This document shows, piece by piece, positions 1 through 11,711 of a stretch of 64,000 nt of DNA. How positions within the stretch are numbered: position 1 is the stretch's first letter; each line of letters begins with the position of its first letter. The notes under the pieces were generated by a model. The model saw nothing but the letters and a program-made list of their open reading frames with translations, was not told the origin of the DNA and did not search any database. Where the stretch lies: contig JACATO010002729.1 in the NCBI GenBank assembly GCA_018389105.1, positions 1 to 64,000 of the forward strand. Direction: 5' to 3'. Source of the DNA: Nautilus pompilius. Lineage: Eukaryota; Mollusca; Cephalopoda; Nautilida; Nautilidae. A program made the position numbers and the translations under genes.

Positions 1-746
1 GAGAAGTGTGTAAAATATAACAATTATAACAGACGTAGTTGTTTGGAAAAAAACAAACACTTTTGCTATAAAGATCACAGGAGATATTTGAAGCACTGGT
101 AAACAAACCACAATCGTTAAACTCATTACCCTTTAGGAAGTGTGCCCGTATATTTACGGCGAATAAGCGTTGATTTCGACGTGGTAATCCCGTAAATGTA
201 CGTTTCCAAGGCTTCGCAGCCACCTAGCGGAAAGTTTGCTTCTTCTCTCTATGGGAGATAAAACGGCATTAAGCAGTTCCAGAACCGCTTGTCTCTTCTA
301 GAGTGGTTAAGCGAGGTATGACTTTAATCAGCGTTACCTCCCCTTACCTCCTCCCCTCTGAAAAATCGTGCCCTGGAATCGTTCATAGAACGCACAAAAA
401 AACCATTAGCAGATTTTGCGCTTATTCTTTCTTTAATCCCTGTTTCTAATTCAGAATACTTTAATCGGTCCAAAGACCTGGGTCCTCTTTACAGATATCC
501 AAGTTACATAAACCAAAAACCAGGCTGCTTTTTTTTTTGCCGACGAATAAACAAAAATCTTTTTTAAAGAAAACTTCACAACGTCCACATTTTAAGAAAA
601 CAAAGAATAATTGTCCATTTGTCTTTTTTCTTTCCCCAAAGTTCGAATAACAAAACATAGACCTAACAGAACCACGATAGATTTTCCGTCATCTTCATTG
701 TCGTTCTGTTTTTTTTTACAGGCGTGAAACGACAGAATCATCTTGA
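1..746. other. AT-rich non-coding stretch, no gene recognised
   Basis: No protein similarity, RNA gene or repeat structure is recognisable here. The only open frames are short and of low-complexity composition (Phe/Lys runs read from A/T tracts). The stretch leads directly into the 27-bp minisatellite. Confidence 0.5.
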
Positions 747-962
747 GAGGCGCCGCCTAGTGTTTCTTGTCCAGAGGCGTCGCCTGGTGTTTCCTGTCCA
801 GAGGCGCCGCCTAGTGTTTCTTGTCCAGAGGCGCCGCCTGGTGTTTCCTGTCCAGAGGCGCCGCCTGGTGTTTCCTGTCCAGAGGCGCCGCCTAGTGTTT
901 CTTGTCCAGAGGCGCCGCCTGGTGTTTCTTGTCCAGAGGCGCCGCCTGGTGTTTCCTGTCCA
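747..962 (+). repeat. 27-bp GC-rich minisatellite, 8 units
   Basis: Eight back-to-back 27-bp units are visible, each beginning GAGGCGCCGCC and ending CTTGTCCA or CCTGTCCA, followed by a partial ninth. Units differ at a few sites only (A/G at position 13, T/C at 21, one CGTCGCC variant). Because 27 is a multiple of three, the array stays open in both orientations, giving QRRRLVF(P/L)V on the plus strand and ASGQETPGG on the minus strand. That openness is a property of the repeat and not evidence of a protein. Each unit contains the palindrome GGCGCC. The GC content contrasts sharply with the AT-rich flanks. Confidence 0.95.
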
Positions 963-3639
963 GAGGCCCGCTGGACGGACATCTCTGAAATGCCTCGGGC
1001 TGGCTTAGTCGTCTGCTACGGCGTCGTCATCTTCCCTGAGCTTCTGTCGTCTGCGCGAGATAGAGGAAGAAACAGCGCCCCCTCATCAAACCCGGAAGTA
1101 ATGGAATGAAGTCGGCTTACGGATTAACCGAGCTAAGCCAGAACAGCGAGCAAAACAACAAAAAACCGTAAAAGTTACAAATCGCTTGTCACCAAGGCAA
1201 CGGTAAATATGTCAAATACACGACGGCCTCAGGTAAAATTCCCACTCACCAAACGACTGATTCGACTTTTACCTTGAAGTTTTTGTGTTTTTTAAAGTCC
1301 TTAATACATCAACGAAACGTATTCTACTTTACTTTTGTTCATTTTTCCCCCTTAGCCAGTTTAAGACAAATGTATCGCTTTCTTTAAATTTTTTCAAAAT
1401 TATTTGTATTATTATACAGAATATAAAACCGCAAAATTTGTAGTTGATAATAAATAATTATGGGCTTCGGCAGTCGTCGATGTTGGAGCGACCCTAACGC
1501 CCTGGCATTCGCGAGACATCTGACAATCACCCGCCTCCTGCGTCTTTCCAGGTACGGACGACCCTTCCATGGGAGCTGCTCGCCTTGAGACACACGGGCC
1601 GCGGCTGCGCCGTCCATCTGAACTGTCGGCTCGGCTCAAAGGGGACACGACAGGACAATTTCCTCCAAACGACGGTGCGCTACTCTTCCACTCGACGTAC
1701 GCCGTCTTCCGAAAAGTGCGACGTACTTTCGGTCCTGTAACCTGAAGCCTGAGAGCTGATTATCGCGAAGATTTTGCTCGGAAACAATCTACAGCAGGAA
1801 GCTATAAATCGGAAGAACTTGCACCGCCCCAGACATACGCCAAGTAAATTACTCAGATTTCCTGACAGTTATTTTCGAGAGAATAAAATAGTTTGGCAAA
1901 TGTTTTTTTTTTTTTTTTTTTTGCTAAAAGCGCGGATTAAGAAATTATTTTAATAAATAAATTGTTTTCAAACAGAATTATGTACGTATTCTAGTTCTTA
2001 ATCTTTTTACTTAGTCCCAGAAGCACCGTGATACGATAAACCAACTAACCACGCACGATACCGGCTTGGTGAAGATTAATGTTCTGACAATAGAAGATAT
2101 TCTAGTCTGTGTTTCTATAGATTCGGTGAAGGCTGATCACGTGGAAGCCTCTGTAAGGAGGAGCTCTGCGAACACGGGCGATAATCCATATGGGCCGTCT
2201 TCAAATACAAAGGTTTCTTCAGACTGATAAATGCTTTTAAGCTTTCCATTCCTTTTGTAGTATTTTAAGCCCCACTTTCAAGCCAATAACGGGGAAACAG
2301 ACTTTGTTTTGAACATCGCTAACTGTTGATTTTTTTCTGTCTAAAGGTCTCCCGGAGGCCCCATCTACTTATTTATTTATATTTGAAAATAACCGCTTTA
2401 CATCAATAGAATGACGCCATACTGTATTCATTAATAGATATGACGTCATTCATTATTACATACGTTTGTTCGATATTACTGTTTTAATGAGGATAATATT
2501 TACAAAATTACGAGACCTTTAAGCTTAATAACAATAATTAACTATATTTTGTATGTTTCCAGGACATTATGTTGACTATGTTCTCCTAATTGATATATAT
2601 ATATATGTTTTCAATATATAAATCAACTTAATGGAAATTTACTTCTTCGTTCCGAGATATACTAATTTTGAGCCCAGCTACACTAATTGAATCACCAGGA
2701 AATATATAGATCGGTGTATTTTTATAGATGTAAAGGTACATCATTGTTGTTCGATAGGGTTAACAAGCTCATTTTCATTCAAAACTGTAGTTTAAACGTA
2801 ATAACTTTTAACTTTGTTAAAACGGACTTAATTCGTTCATTTTGCCTCCACTTTGACGCCTCTCGCCTACATCTACGGGCATTATGTAGTTGAATTTATC
2901 TGTGCTTTTTATGTATGAAAACTATAAAATCATCAGGAAGACAGAAGAGCACTCTAATTTTTACCAGTCAGATTTAAAACTTCTGTCTGATAAGGTAAAA
3001 TTTATGTGCCCTTCCTGTATAAAGCATCGCCAGGAAGAGATTTATGGTCGTGTTATCGATCTGTGCGGTTATATACTCCAGAGAAATGGTCTGTAATGCT
3101 TTTATTACATTTGCAATTTTTGATAAATTTATCACTCGGCTTTATCAGCAGAGTTATTCTTTTTTTTAAAAAAAAGGCTGAAAAATATAATTTCTAAGCC
3201 TTTTTAATATACGCAATGATCACCGAACGTTAAGCAACCAGCATCGTTTTGAACCTTATGATGGCTGCGTGATACGTTGTTCCAGGTTAATGGGGGAAGA
3301 CGTCGCACGTACACCGTACAATGACACCGTCAGTTTCTTCCGGAAATGAGCGAATACGGAAACTCAAGAGCAGATCACTTCTGTCGCTTAATCTCCGTGC
3401 ATCTTTGCTCACCCATTACCATTTCCACTGTATACTGACCGCGCGTGTGGTGTAAGTCGGTTAAGAAATTTGTAGAAATCGTTAAATACCAAATGAAGTG
3501 GCTCAGACCCCCCCAGGATACTTCAAAACAGGGATGATGCTACTGTTTGTCAGTAAATATTCATCGCAGCTTCATTTCTAAAGTACCAACAAGGTATCGT
3601 CTCCCTGGCCAATTCAAGGAGAAATCGTGTTTATAGTTT
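963..3639. other. Intergenic/intronic sequence with a GC-richer patch
   Basis: No gene is recognised. Positions about 1480-1740 are GC- and CpG-richer than the surroundings and carry two overlapping minus-strand open frames of 77-78 codons without recognisable similarity. A T-tract of about 20 lies near 1905-1922 and a short TA run near 2597. The stretch 3300-3639 might be the eroded 5' part of the Tc1-like element that follows, but I cannot align it with confidence. Confidence 0.4.
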
Positions 3640-4310
3640 CGTCGCAGACAGTTCACAACAGGCTGCGCGCTGGTCGTGTGCTATCTACAAACCACTGAAG
3701 CGTAACCTCTAAACACAGCACCGTGGACAGCTAGGCGGCTGAGGTTGTAGATCCTGTCTCGACATCAACGATAGACGAGTTAGGGAGACATACTGGGGAA
3801 CGATTTGATAACTGCGCCGTTAAGCAGCACGAGCGACTTGATGGGATGGTATGGATTGATATTCAAGGTGGCCGAAGGACTGAACGTCTCTTACTGACAG
3901 GACTGGTACAGAAATGAGATCATTATTCCCAAAGTCGTCCTTTTGGTCTAACGACAAAATTCCAGCAACGCCGGTTAGCACCCCCCCCATATGATGTCAC
4001 TCCTGCACTTCTTCTAGCAACATCAATCGCATGTTAATATCTGCACAATTTCCAGAGTCGAATCTGCTTGAACATGTTCGGAACACCCTAGGTAAACGTG
4101 TTTGCGGTTGGCAAGTCCGCCCGTAGTCTCTTCATCAAATGGACATGGTGTCGCAGCATTCCACAACGGCACGAATGCTGTCTGATTTAGTCTACATCAA
4201 AACCCAGACACATCTATTTGAAGTCTTTTCTTCCAATGCAAACTTGTCTGTGACCATTTTTAGACAGGTGTCGTTGCTATTGTAGCGCTAATTTCATATA
4301 ATTCCATTCA
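3640..4310 (+). pseudogene. Tc1-like DDE transposase relic
   Basis: Piecewise translation on the plus strand gives fragments in the order expected for a Tc1-family transposase, a cut-and-paste DNA integrase of the DD34E group. Around 3806-3900 one frame reads ERFDNCAVKQHERLDGMVW followed by IDIQGGRRTER, which matches the family block around the GGGSVMVWGGI signature. Around 4060-4115 another frame reads PESNLLEHVRNTLGKRV, corresponding to the SPDLNPIEHVWD-x-LGRRV block that carries the catalytic glutamate. Stops and frameshifts separate these blocks, and the middle catalytic aspartate region (around 4000) is barely readable. Terminal inverted repeats were not located. It is clearly non-functional. 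The family assignment rests on motif order and not on an alignment. Confidence 0.75.
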
Positions 4311-5616
4311 TCTTCCACTTGCATCGTGTTTTTCTAGACAGGTAAGTCAACATGCGGGCCCTTTCGCATGAAGCGAATATCGTCTACAGGCTGGCTCGAC
4401 GCTCGTTATTTTTAAAAGCATCTGTAAGATACGAAGACGGATATTTTTGCAGGTGAATCGAAACGTTACTAACCTTGGGTCGGCCTGAAGCTTTGAATTA
4501 AAAAAACAACAAAACAAACTGTCTATACAAAAAGCTTGATTTTTAAGTCGACACTGAACGTATGATCCAATCGTTCAGTTACAGCAGTAAAGAACTCAAA
4601 GACAATCCCTACCAGACGTAATATTAAATAATAAAAAGGGATTCAGATGCCGTAGAAAGACGCCATTAACGCACTCGTCGCTCTTATCTAATGACGGAGA
4701 GCTGTCGTCTTGGCCGGCCCCGAAAAACTACAAGAAAAAGTCTTGGATGGATTTTTGGCATCTATTTTTCTATTCTAAGATATCGATCTAAACTACAGCT
4801 ATCAGAAGGCAGGTGAGGTTGGTTATTTTATTTTCACTTCTGTGTTTGAAACGCCCCAAAATCCGTTGTCCCGATTCCTTAGTAAGGTGGCGTCGAAAAG
4901 CTTCGTAAGACATTAAAGACGGAGCGCGTCAGTTAATTGCTGATAATGGCCTGGACAGGAATCTGTACGAATGTCTGCTAATAGCCCTTACTGCTCTGCG
5001 CGATAATAAGAGCACTTCTCGCCACACAAGAGCGTGTGGCTATCGTGAATCAGAAACACTTCCATAACTTTATCGAGACCTCAGAAAGACGCCATTTTGG
5101 TCGCCAGGACAATAAGTTATGCTTCATTCTTAAACTTGCCACAAGAACTTTTATTACTTTATTATTTCCCTTAGGTATCCCTAACTTTAAATCAACCGTG
5201 AAGCGGGTAATTCCATAGATTCTGCTACTTGGTTATAAGTGCTTTCTTCTGCCTTCATCACATTTATATTTACATTTTAACATATAGACTGCTTCCAATG
5301 TTTGGAAAGCAGCTTCGTTCTATTGGAAATGTCAGACAATTATTTTCTCTTCCTTCAAGTAGCTTCGTCCCCAAGAGAAAATGCGACATTTAAATCCTTA
5401 ATCCTTTATTGCTCACGCGAGTGGAGAAATATTTCCAAGTCGCGAAACTGTCAAGGACGTATCATAATCTATGAGGGGGAGTCCTGGGGCCTCTTCGGCT
5501 AACAAGAAGGGCAACCGATCAGAAAGGAAATCAGTCGTGTGCAATATCAGTATCCCTTTAATAAAAAAAACAGATGCCGCCCCTTTAATTGACATGTGCG
5601 CTAAAATAGTTAACTG
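4311..5616. other. Intergenic/intronic sequence, nothing recognised
   Basis: Several open frames of 60-110 codons occur, but none resembles a known family. The 111-codon minus-strand frame ending in the triplet repeat is Thr/Leu low-complexity sequence produced by the microsatellite. Confidence 0.4.
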
Positions 5617-5861
5617 CAGTAGTAGTAGTAGTAGTATAGTAGTAGTAGTAGTAGGAGTAGTAGTAGTAGTCGTAGGAGTAGTATAGGAGTAGTAGTGTAG
5701 TGTAGTAGTAGTAGTCGTAAGTAATAATAATAATAATAAGAATAACAATAATACTAATAATATAATAATAATAAATAATAATAATAATAATAAGAATTAT
5801 AATAATAATAATATACTAATAATAATAATAATAAATAATAATAATAATAATATACTAATAA
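5617..5861. repeat. Compound AGT/AAT triplet microsatellite
   Basis: The first half (about 5617-5720) is (AGT)n with occasional GGA and CGT interruptions. From about 5721 onward the unit is (AAT)n with ACT and AAG interruptions. The transition is sharp, consistent with one triplet array in which a point variant expanded. Predicted peptides from this region are artefacts. Confidence 0.95.
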
Positions 5862-6435
5862 AAGGGGCACTATTTTCAAACTTATCTTTTAAAAGGCTAA
5901 TCTTTCTGATGTGCTTATTGTATTTTCCCTACAAGGAAGTGATTTTCTAGCTCAGTCAAATATAGTAACGTCCTTCTTAGCTACTTCCCTCTGAAAGAGA
6001 AAAAAAGACATCACTATTATTTCTATTATATTCTGACAATTCACAAGTTATCTCTAAAAAATGACTTTGACTAACCAGCATTTAGTGCAGTTCTAAACAT
6101 TCCCTCTTCATAGCAGTTATCTGTGTATTTATAAAAATATACACCAATGATAGAGTGTTCCCCTTATTTCCTTGTATCATCATTTAAAGAGCAAAATTTT
6201 GCCATCAAGAAGTGTTACCTGTTTATAACACGTTAGTTATACTATCATATTCTTCTGTTCTTTCATATTTCGTAGATATAATTTTTTTATTGATATTGTC
6301 TGATGATTGGTATGATCGCGGACTAACATATGTATTCAGGAGAGAAGGTGAAATATGATTAATGAACAATGAACTGTCCTGAGAATACACATCGATAGGA
6401 AAAGTATCTGTATTAGAAAAAAAACACCACTCGAG
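5862..6435. other. AT-rich stretch, nothing recognised
   Basis: No coding or structured element is seen in this stretch between the triplet repeat and the degenerate repeat block. Confidence 0.4.
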
Positions 6436-6545
6436 ATTAATTCAATTCTGCTTCGGTAGAGCGTCGATTAACCGAACTATTTTTAGCCCGGTGCTTTTGG
6501 AAAATCGAATTGCTCGGATAACTGAATGGATTGACTAAAGACAAA
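6436..6545. repeat. Possible pogo/Tigger-like terminal fragment
   Basis: The segment contains CGATTAACCGAACTATT and, about 40 bases on, AATTGCTCGGATAACTGAAT. The reverse complement of the first (starting AATAGTTCGGTTAATCGA) partly matches the second, giving an imperfect inverted repeat of the GGTTAACCGA/CGGATAACCGA type seen at the ends of pogo/Tigger elements. No transposase remnant lies between or beside them. It could equally be a chance palindrome. Confidence 0.25.
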
Positions 6546-6609
6546 AACATCACGTGGTCACTCCTTGTCTCGGTGCGATTTTACCGATGACAAAAATGCG
6601 TTTGAAAAC

Positions 6610-7595
6610 CGGCCAGGTATAACCAATCGATGGATTATTGCCAGTCATGACCAATCAAAAAGAGATTGTGGGCTGGCATGACAAGCTAAAACTAAGCGAT
6701 GAATTGTTGCTACACAAAAACTAATCGAGAAAATTGTTTCCAGGCATAACCAATGCACGAACTGCTGCACACAAAAACCCAACAAATCGATAGATTGCGC
6801 CATGCAAAAAGCAGTTGATAAATTGTTTCCAGGTATAATCAATTGATTTATAATTGTCAGGCATAATCAATAAAAATTGTTGCCAAGCAGGCATGACTAA
6901 TCGATAAATTGTTGCCAAACACAGACAACTGATAATGTTTCCCAAAACCCGGAACGCACGGTAAAACCAAGCACAAGATTATTTAAAAACTTCAACAAAA
7001 CCGGAACCGACGAAAAAGCGAAATGAAATCAAATAGCCTTTAAAAATTCGAATAAAAGCACGTGGAGAAGCAAAACAACTTTAACCTGAACGCGGCAATT
7101 AAATGCGATACAGAATCTCACAGAAAGGCGCCCCACGCGGATAAAAAACGCAACCAATCAATAAATCGTTACTAAGCAAAAGCTAATCGATAAATTGTTG
7201 CTTAGCAAAAATCAGTGAATTGTTGAAATTGTTCGGAAAAAAATTAATGAATAAATAGTTAACCAATCCACAATATTGTTGCTAGGCATCACTGATACAC
7301 GAACTGTGCCATGCAAAAACGAATGGATGATTTCTTGCCAAAGAAAATCGAAATCAATGGATGAATTACTGTAAATGAAAACAAACTGATAAATTGTTGC
7401 CAAGCCTAACTGATCATTGTCTCTTTACCGTGAATAATTAATCGATAAATTGTCGCGAAACAAGTCGATAAATATTGCCAGGCATAACCAATCCAAAAAT
7501 GTTGCAACGTATAAGCAACCAGGCATAACCAATGAAAAAAATTTGTTGCCAAACAAAAAATCCGTTGAATTGCTAAGCAAAAACCAAGACAAGTG
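6610..7595. repeat. Degenerate satellite-like tandem repeat block
   Basis: A core resembling AAATTGTTGCCAGGCATAACCAATCGAT recurs many times in the same orientation, with spacing of roughly 30-70 bases. Examples lie near 6605, 6650, 6730, 6815, 6865, 6890, 7195, 7260, 7390, 7445, 7475 and 7515. Copies share the modules ATTGTTGCCAA, GGCATAACCAAT and ATCGATAAATTGTTGC. Single units are too diverged to form a clean array. An interruption without the motif spans about 6945-7140. Minus-strand ORFs of 60-77 codons across the block share repeated words (RLVMP, WLCLATI), which simply reflects the repeat. Confidence 0.7.
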
Positions 7596-8500
7596 AAACA
7601 GTAACGCATTCATATTTACGCATTTGCGAGGTTTCTTTGCTTTGCCAATCAATAGCAAAGACAGCCTCAGGTTCCTGCTGCATTAGCACAAACCATTACC
7701 GTAATGTGAACTTTGTTTACTCTGAATCCAGGTGCTACAGATTCGCGCCGAAAAGCAAGCGATTTGTTCAGCCAAGCTTTTCAGTTTCGTCAGTATTATG
7801 GTCGTTCTCGGGAGAATAGCCGTCACTGTGCGAGTGATTTTCGCAATTATGTCTTGGTAGCAGCTTGATTGGAAGAATGGGGCAGATGGTTCGTTTCAGC
7901 TTTTCGTTGTATGGTCCAAAGTAAAGCCGCCGGAAGTGTAATTTCAGATGGAGGCTCTCCCACCCCCACCCCGGAACCGGAAAAGATAACGGCGGTGTGT
8001 TATTGCTGCGTTTATTTGTGCAAAAAACTCTTAATGCTGTGGCGGTTTTGAAGTTTTCGTGGATTGTAGTGTATTTTTCGTATGGTGAGTTCTTCATGTC
8101 CAACGCAAAAGTGTGCATAAACGGCGGTCATGTTCCTGGTATCGTTTGTCACGTGAGATATTTTTCATCAAAATATTCCTTTCTTTTCCTGAAGATTTAT
8201 TTTTCTGGCGAATGAATCCACGATTATGGCCGACAAATTTCCTTGGAGATATCGATAACAATAACAGGATACATTTTATATATGAGTGCTTATGTGATTC
8301 CCGCTTCATTTCGATGCCATCATGTTCCAAACGTTTCGCTTATATCCTTTTAACACACACATCGAACAGCGTCAATAGAGGTAAATGAAAGGGATTTTAA
8401 AGCTTTATTTTAATCTTTTTCAAGCATAAAATTAATTTTATTTCCAATTTCAAAGCAAAAATTTTTCAGATTTTTTTGCTGCTGTGTTTGTCACCCGACA
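7596..8500. other. Non-coding stretch with overlapping short ORFs
   Basis: Short open frames exist on both strands, including a 116-codon minus-strand frame around 7768-8118. None shows a recognisable motif, signal peptide or domain. I see no convincing gene. Confidence 0.35.
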
Positions 8501-8674
8501 GCGAGCGAAGAGGCGAGAGCGAGAGAGAGAGAGAGTGAGAGAGAGAGAGAGAGAGAGAAGAGAGAGAGAGACGATGCGGAGAGAGAGAGCGATGAGAGAT
8601 GAGAGAGAGAGAGAGAGAGAGAGAGCGTGAGAGAGAGGAGACATTACGAGAGAGAGGAGACGATTGACAGAGAG

Positions 8675-8707
<33 letters not shown>

Positions 8708-9527
8708 AGAGAGAGGAGAGAGAGGAGAGGAGAGAGAGATAGAGCGAGGAGAGAGGAGAGAGATGATGATACAGATGGGACAGAGGAGGAAAGGATGAGA
8801 GTCGTAGAGAAGAGAGAGAGCGAGATGATGACAGATGTCAGTACAGAGAGGAAAGAGAGAGGAGGAGAGAGATAGAGAGATGATGATGAGTCAGTACAGA
8901 GAGGAGAGAGAGATGATGATGTCAGTACAGAAAAGAGAGAGAGGATGAGATGATGTCAGTACGAGGAAAGAGAGAGAGAGATGAAGTGATGATGTCATGT
9001 CAGAGAGTAAGTGAGACGAGTGAGAGAGAAGAGGATGAGGAGAGTAGAGAGAGAAGATGAGAGAGAGAGTGAATGATGATTGATTCGTTAGGAGAGAGAG
9101 ATGGAGAGAGAGAGGAGAGATGAGTGATGAGGAGATGATTAGTCACGAGGAGAAGTGATGATGATGATGAGTGAGAGGAAGAGAGAAGAGAGGAGAGAGA
9201 GAGATGAAGAGTAGAGAGAGAAGATTAGTGAGGATGAGGATTTGAGAGAGAGAGAGAGAGTGAATGATGATGAAGAGACGAGAAGGGAGAGATGTGAAGA
9301 TGGGAGGGAGAGAGAGGAGAGAGAGGGAGAGGTAGAGAGATGATGATAGTCAGTACAGAGAGAAAGAGAGAGAGAGATGAGGAAGGTGAGAGAGAGAGAG
9401 AGAGAGGAGAGAAGAGGAAGAGAAGTAGGAGAGAGAGAGGAGAGGAGAGAGAGAGGAGAGAGAGAGAGAGCGAGAGGAGAGAGAGAGAGAGAGAGGAGAG
9501 AGAGGACGAGGAGAGAGAGGGGAGACG

Positions 9528-9558
<31 letters not shown>

Positions 9559-9622
9559 TGGAGAGAGAGAGATGATGATGATGATGATGATGTCAGTACA
9601 GAGAGAGAAAGAGAGAGAGAGG
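8501..9622 (+). repeat. 1.1-kb GA-rich compound satellite with GTCAGTAC motif
   Basis: The plus strand is almost wholly purine: long (GA)n runs broken by GATGAT clusters. The motif GTCAGTAC, usually following GATGATGAT and preceding AGAGAG, occurs at 8837, 8890, 8921, 8955, 9349 and 9592, so the array is a diverged higher-order repeat and not a plain dinucleotide run. The same motif in the opposite orientation (GTACTGAC) marks the CT array at 19.0 kb. The Arg/Glu-rich reading frames across it (82-95 codons) are artefacts of the repeat. Confidence 0.95.
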
Positions 9623-11498
9623 TTTAAAAAATGATTGAACGCCAGCTAATTGTAGAATTTCTTTAAAAATTAGGAAAAAACACTGTAATGTGTGGCATTG
9701 AGACGCCTTTGTGGTAGGCTGAACACGATTTTGTTCCTCATCACCGCTGCGTGAGAAAGACTCTACCAATCATCGTGGCTTTTAATTCAAAATCAGAGGT
9801 ATTAACTTTTCCTGGACGTCACTAATTAGCGCAGTCAACCTGAGCCCCCCAAATACCCAAGATTGTAAGCATTTTAACAAATGAGAAAACCGGGAAAAGC
9901 TGCTTTCTGACGCACATTAATTTTTTTAGTTGAATAGGTTGAGGTAATATTTCATAAACAGTTGAGGACGGTATTACTTCCGTCCAGCTGACTCTCTAAA
10001 GAATAAATAAACATCAAACTTCAAGTAGAGACAAAGAGACATGAAGTCGTATCATTTCTTTAGACGTTTTAGATCTTATTTTCGCTTTTTCCTTTACTTT
10101 TATAAGATTCTTACATTTAATATAAAATTATAGCATAATAAGCAGCAATGCAGACAGTATGTTTTACATTAGTCTAATTTAGCTCGCAGACGAATCTAGA
10201 GAATCCAATATCACAGAACTATGGGGAAAACGGGATTTAATCACAAAATATTGCTGAAATAACAACGCCTTTTTTTTAGTATTTAGATAAAAGCTTCATG
10301 TTGGATGGAAGACAAATTGTCTTCAACGAACTATTGTCCTTCTGATTTCCATGTCTCAGGTCATTGTCAAAATATGATTGATGTAAAACAGAAAAGATGG
10401 CATTACCGAGTTGGGCTAAATTTTAATTCCATATTTTAAAGTGGTTTTATGCAGTTGGAATTTTTAAAGAAAGACGGTGGTTACTTGGCGTGATGGGAAT
10501 GAGATGATGACGGTTTAGAAACCTAGTTTATGTTTTTGCGTTTTAGATCTTTTAAACTTGACTTCACAAAGATAGGAAGTTACATTAGTTTCACATACAC
10601 GGCGACCCGAAAAATTACTTTATATATATATAGATATATAGATTGCTCACGCCGAAGGTTCGTAAGCTGTAAACAGGATTTAATTTGGGATCGTGTACAG
10701 AGTATAATGGGATATTGATTTGACAGTAGCTGCATCACTTGTGGTGGTCCACAAAAGAAAGTCAATTCTTCAGTAGTGATTTTTAAAGATATAAATACGT
10801 TTATCTCTGACCTTTAAATCCGGTGCGCAAAATACTTTCCCTTCTGTTCCTTTAGAGAAATTCGATCTTAGAAAAACATTCGGCTTAAACAAATACTTTT
10901 AGAAAGACGAGTCGTGGATCTGTGCACGAGGCTTTGAAACTGTTGTCCGTTTAGCAATTAGATGACGAAAAACGGGATGAAGATGAGAAAGTTGCTGGCG
11001 GTCGTCGGGTTGTGGCTGATTAGAAATAACAGTGCCTGCCTGAATCGCTTGGGTAGGCGTGGTTTAGGAATACACGACCAGGGATTCTCTCTCGTGATCC
11101 GGCTTTTGCATCATATTGCAGGCGGAATGTCGAATTATAGATATAAACGCTCACAAGCTCAAGGTTACTAGGAAAGCCGAACGCAGTCTGAAATGCCATT
11201 ATTTGTTTCAGCCTGACTAGCTCCACATATACAGCTAGGTGGAGATGATTTAGAGTCTGAGACATAAGCAAAACGTCATAACATCTCGGTAACTAAAATA
11301 TAATAAACCAACTTACAAAACAAGATCGCGGGTTGGCCAAAGATACTGCGCCACGCCAGCCGAAGTAATTCTATTTTCTATTCGCACATTGTTTGTTTTG
11401 TTTTCTTTTATGAAAATAATATTCTTTAGTTAAATCATTCTGATGTGCATCGCTTTGTTACTGCATGGATGCATGTCGAAGATGTTTCAGTACAGAAA
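9623..11498. other. Intergenic/intronic sequence, nothing recognised
   Basis: No gene, RNA or transposon is recognised. Short overlapping frames on both strands around 10962-11271 (69 and 83 codons) have no recognisable features. A small TATATATAGATATATAGA run lies at about 10622. Confidence 0.4.
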
Positions 11499-11560
11499 AA
11501 CGGCCGAGTTGGTCACTCAGGCTCGTTCCCACATCTAAAAATGAAGTTTTGCAGGGATGT
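11499..11560 (+). repeat. Possible tRNA-derived SINE relic (short copy)
   Basis: ACGGCCGAGTTGGTC resembles a tRNA A box. It is followed by a compressed segment ending TTCCCACATCTAAAAATGAAGTTTT. The same pair of modules, with more sequence between them, occurs at 37285-37410 (CGGCCGAGTGGGCGGTC ... TTCCCACGTCTAAGAAACGTAGTTTT). I infer two copies of one tRNA-derived repeat, this one internally deleted. No target-site duplication was identified. Confidence 0.35.
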
Positions 11561-11604
11561 TTTAAAAAGGTTCCGCAGGGCACTTTTGATTGGCTTGTAT
11601 TATA

Positions 11605-11614
11605 TGAGAGGCGT

Positions 11615-11651
<37 letters not shown>

Positions 11652-11711
11652 TGATGCGAGAGAGATGATGAGAGATGATGATGAGAGAGAGATGATGAGA
11701 GAGAGATGATG

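Noticed and set aside
724-1008. 94-codon Arg-rich ORF and 88-codon ASGQETPGG ORF
   Set aside because: Both arise because the 27-bp minisatellite keeps every frame open. There is no start context, signal or similarity.
8627-9634. Arg/Glu-rich ORFs of 82-95 codons
   Set aside because: They are direct translations of (GA)n repeats.
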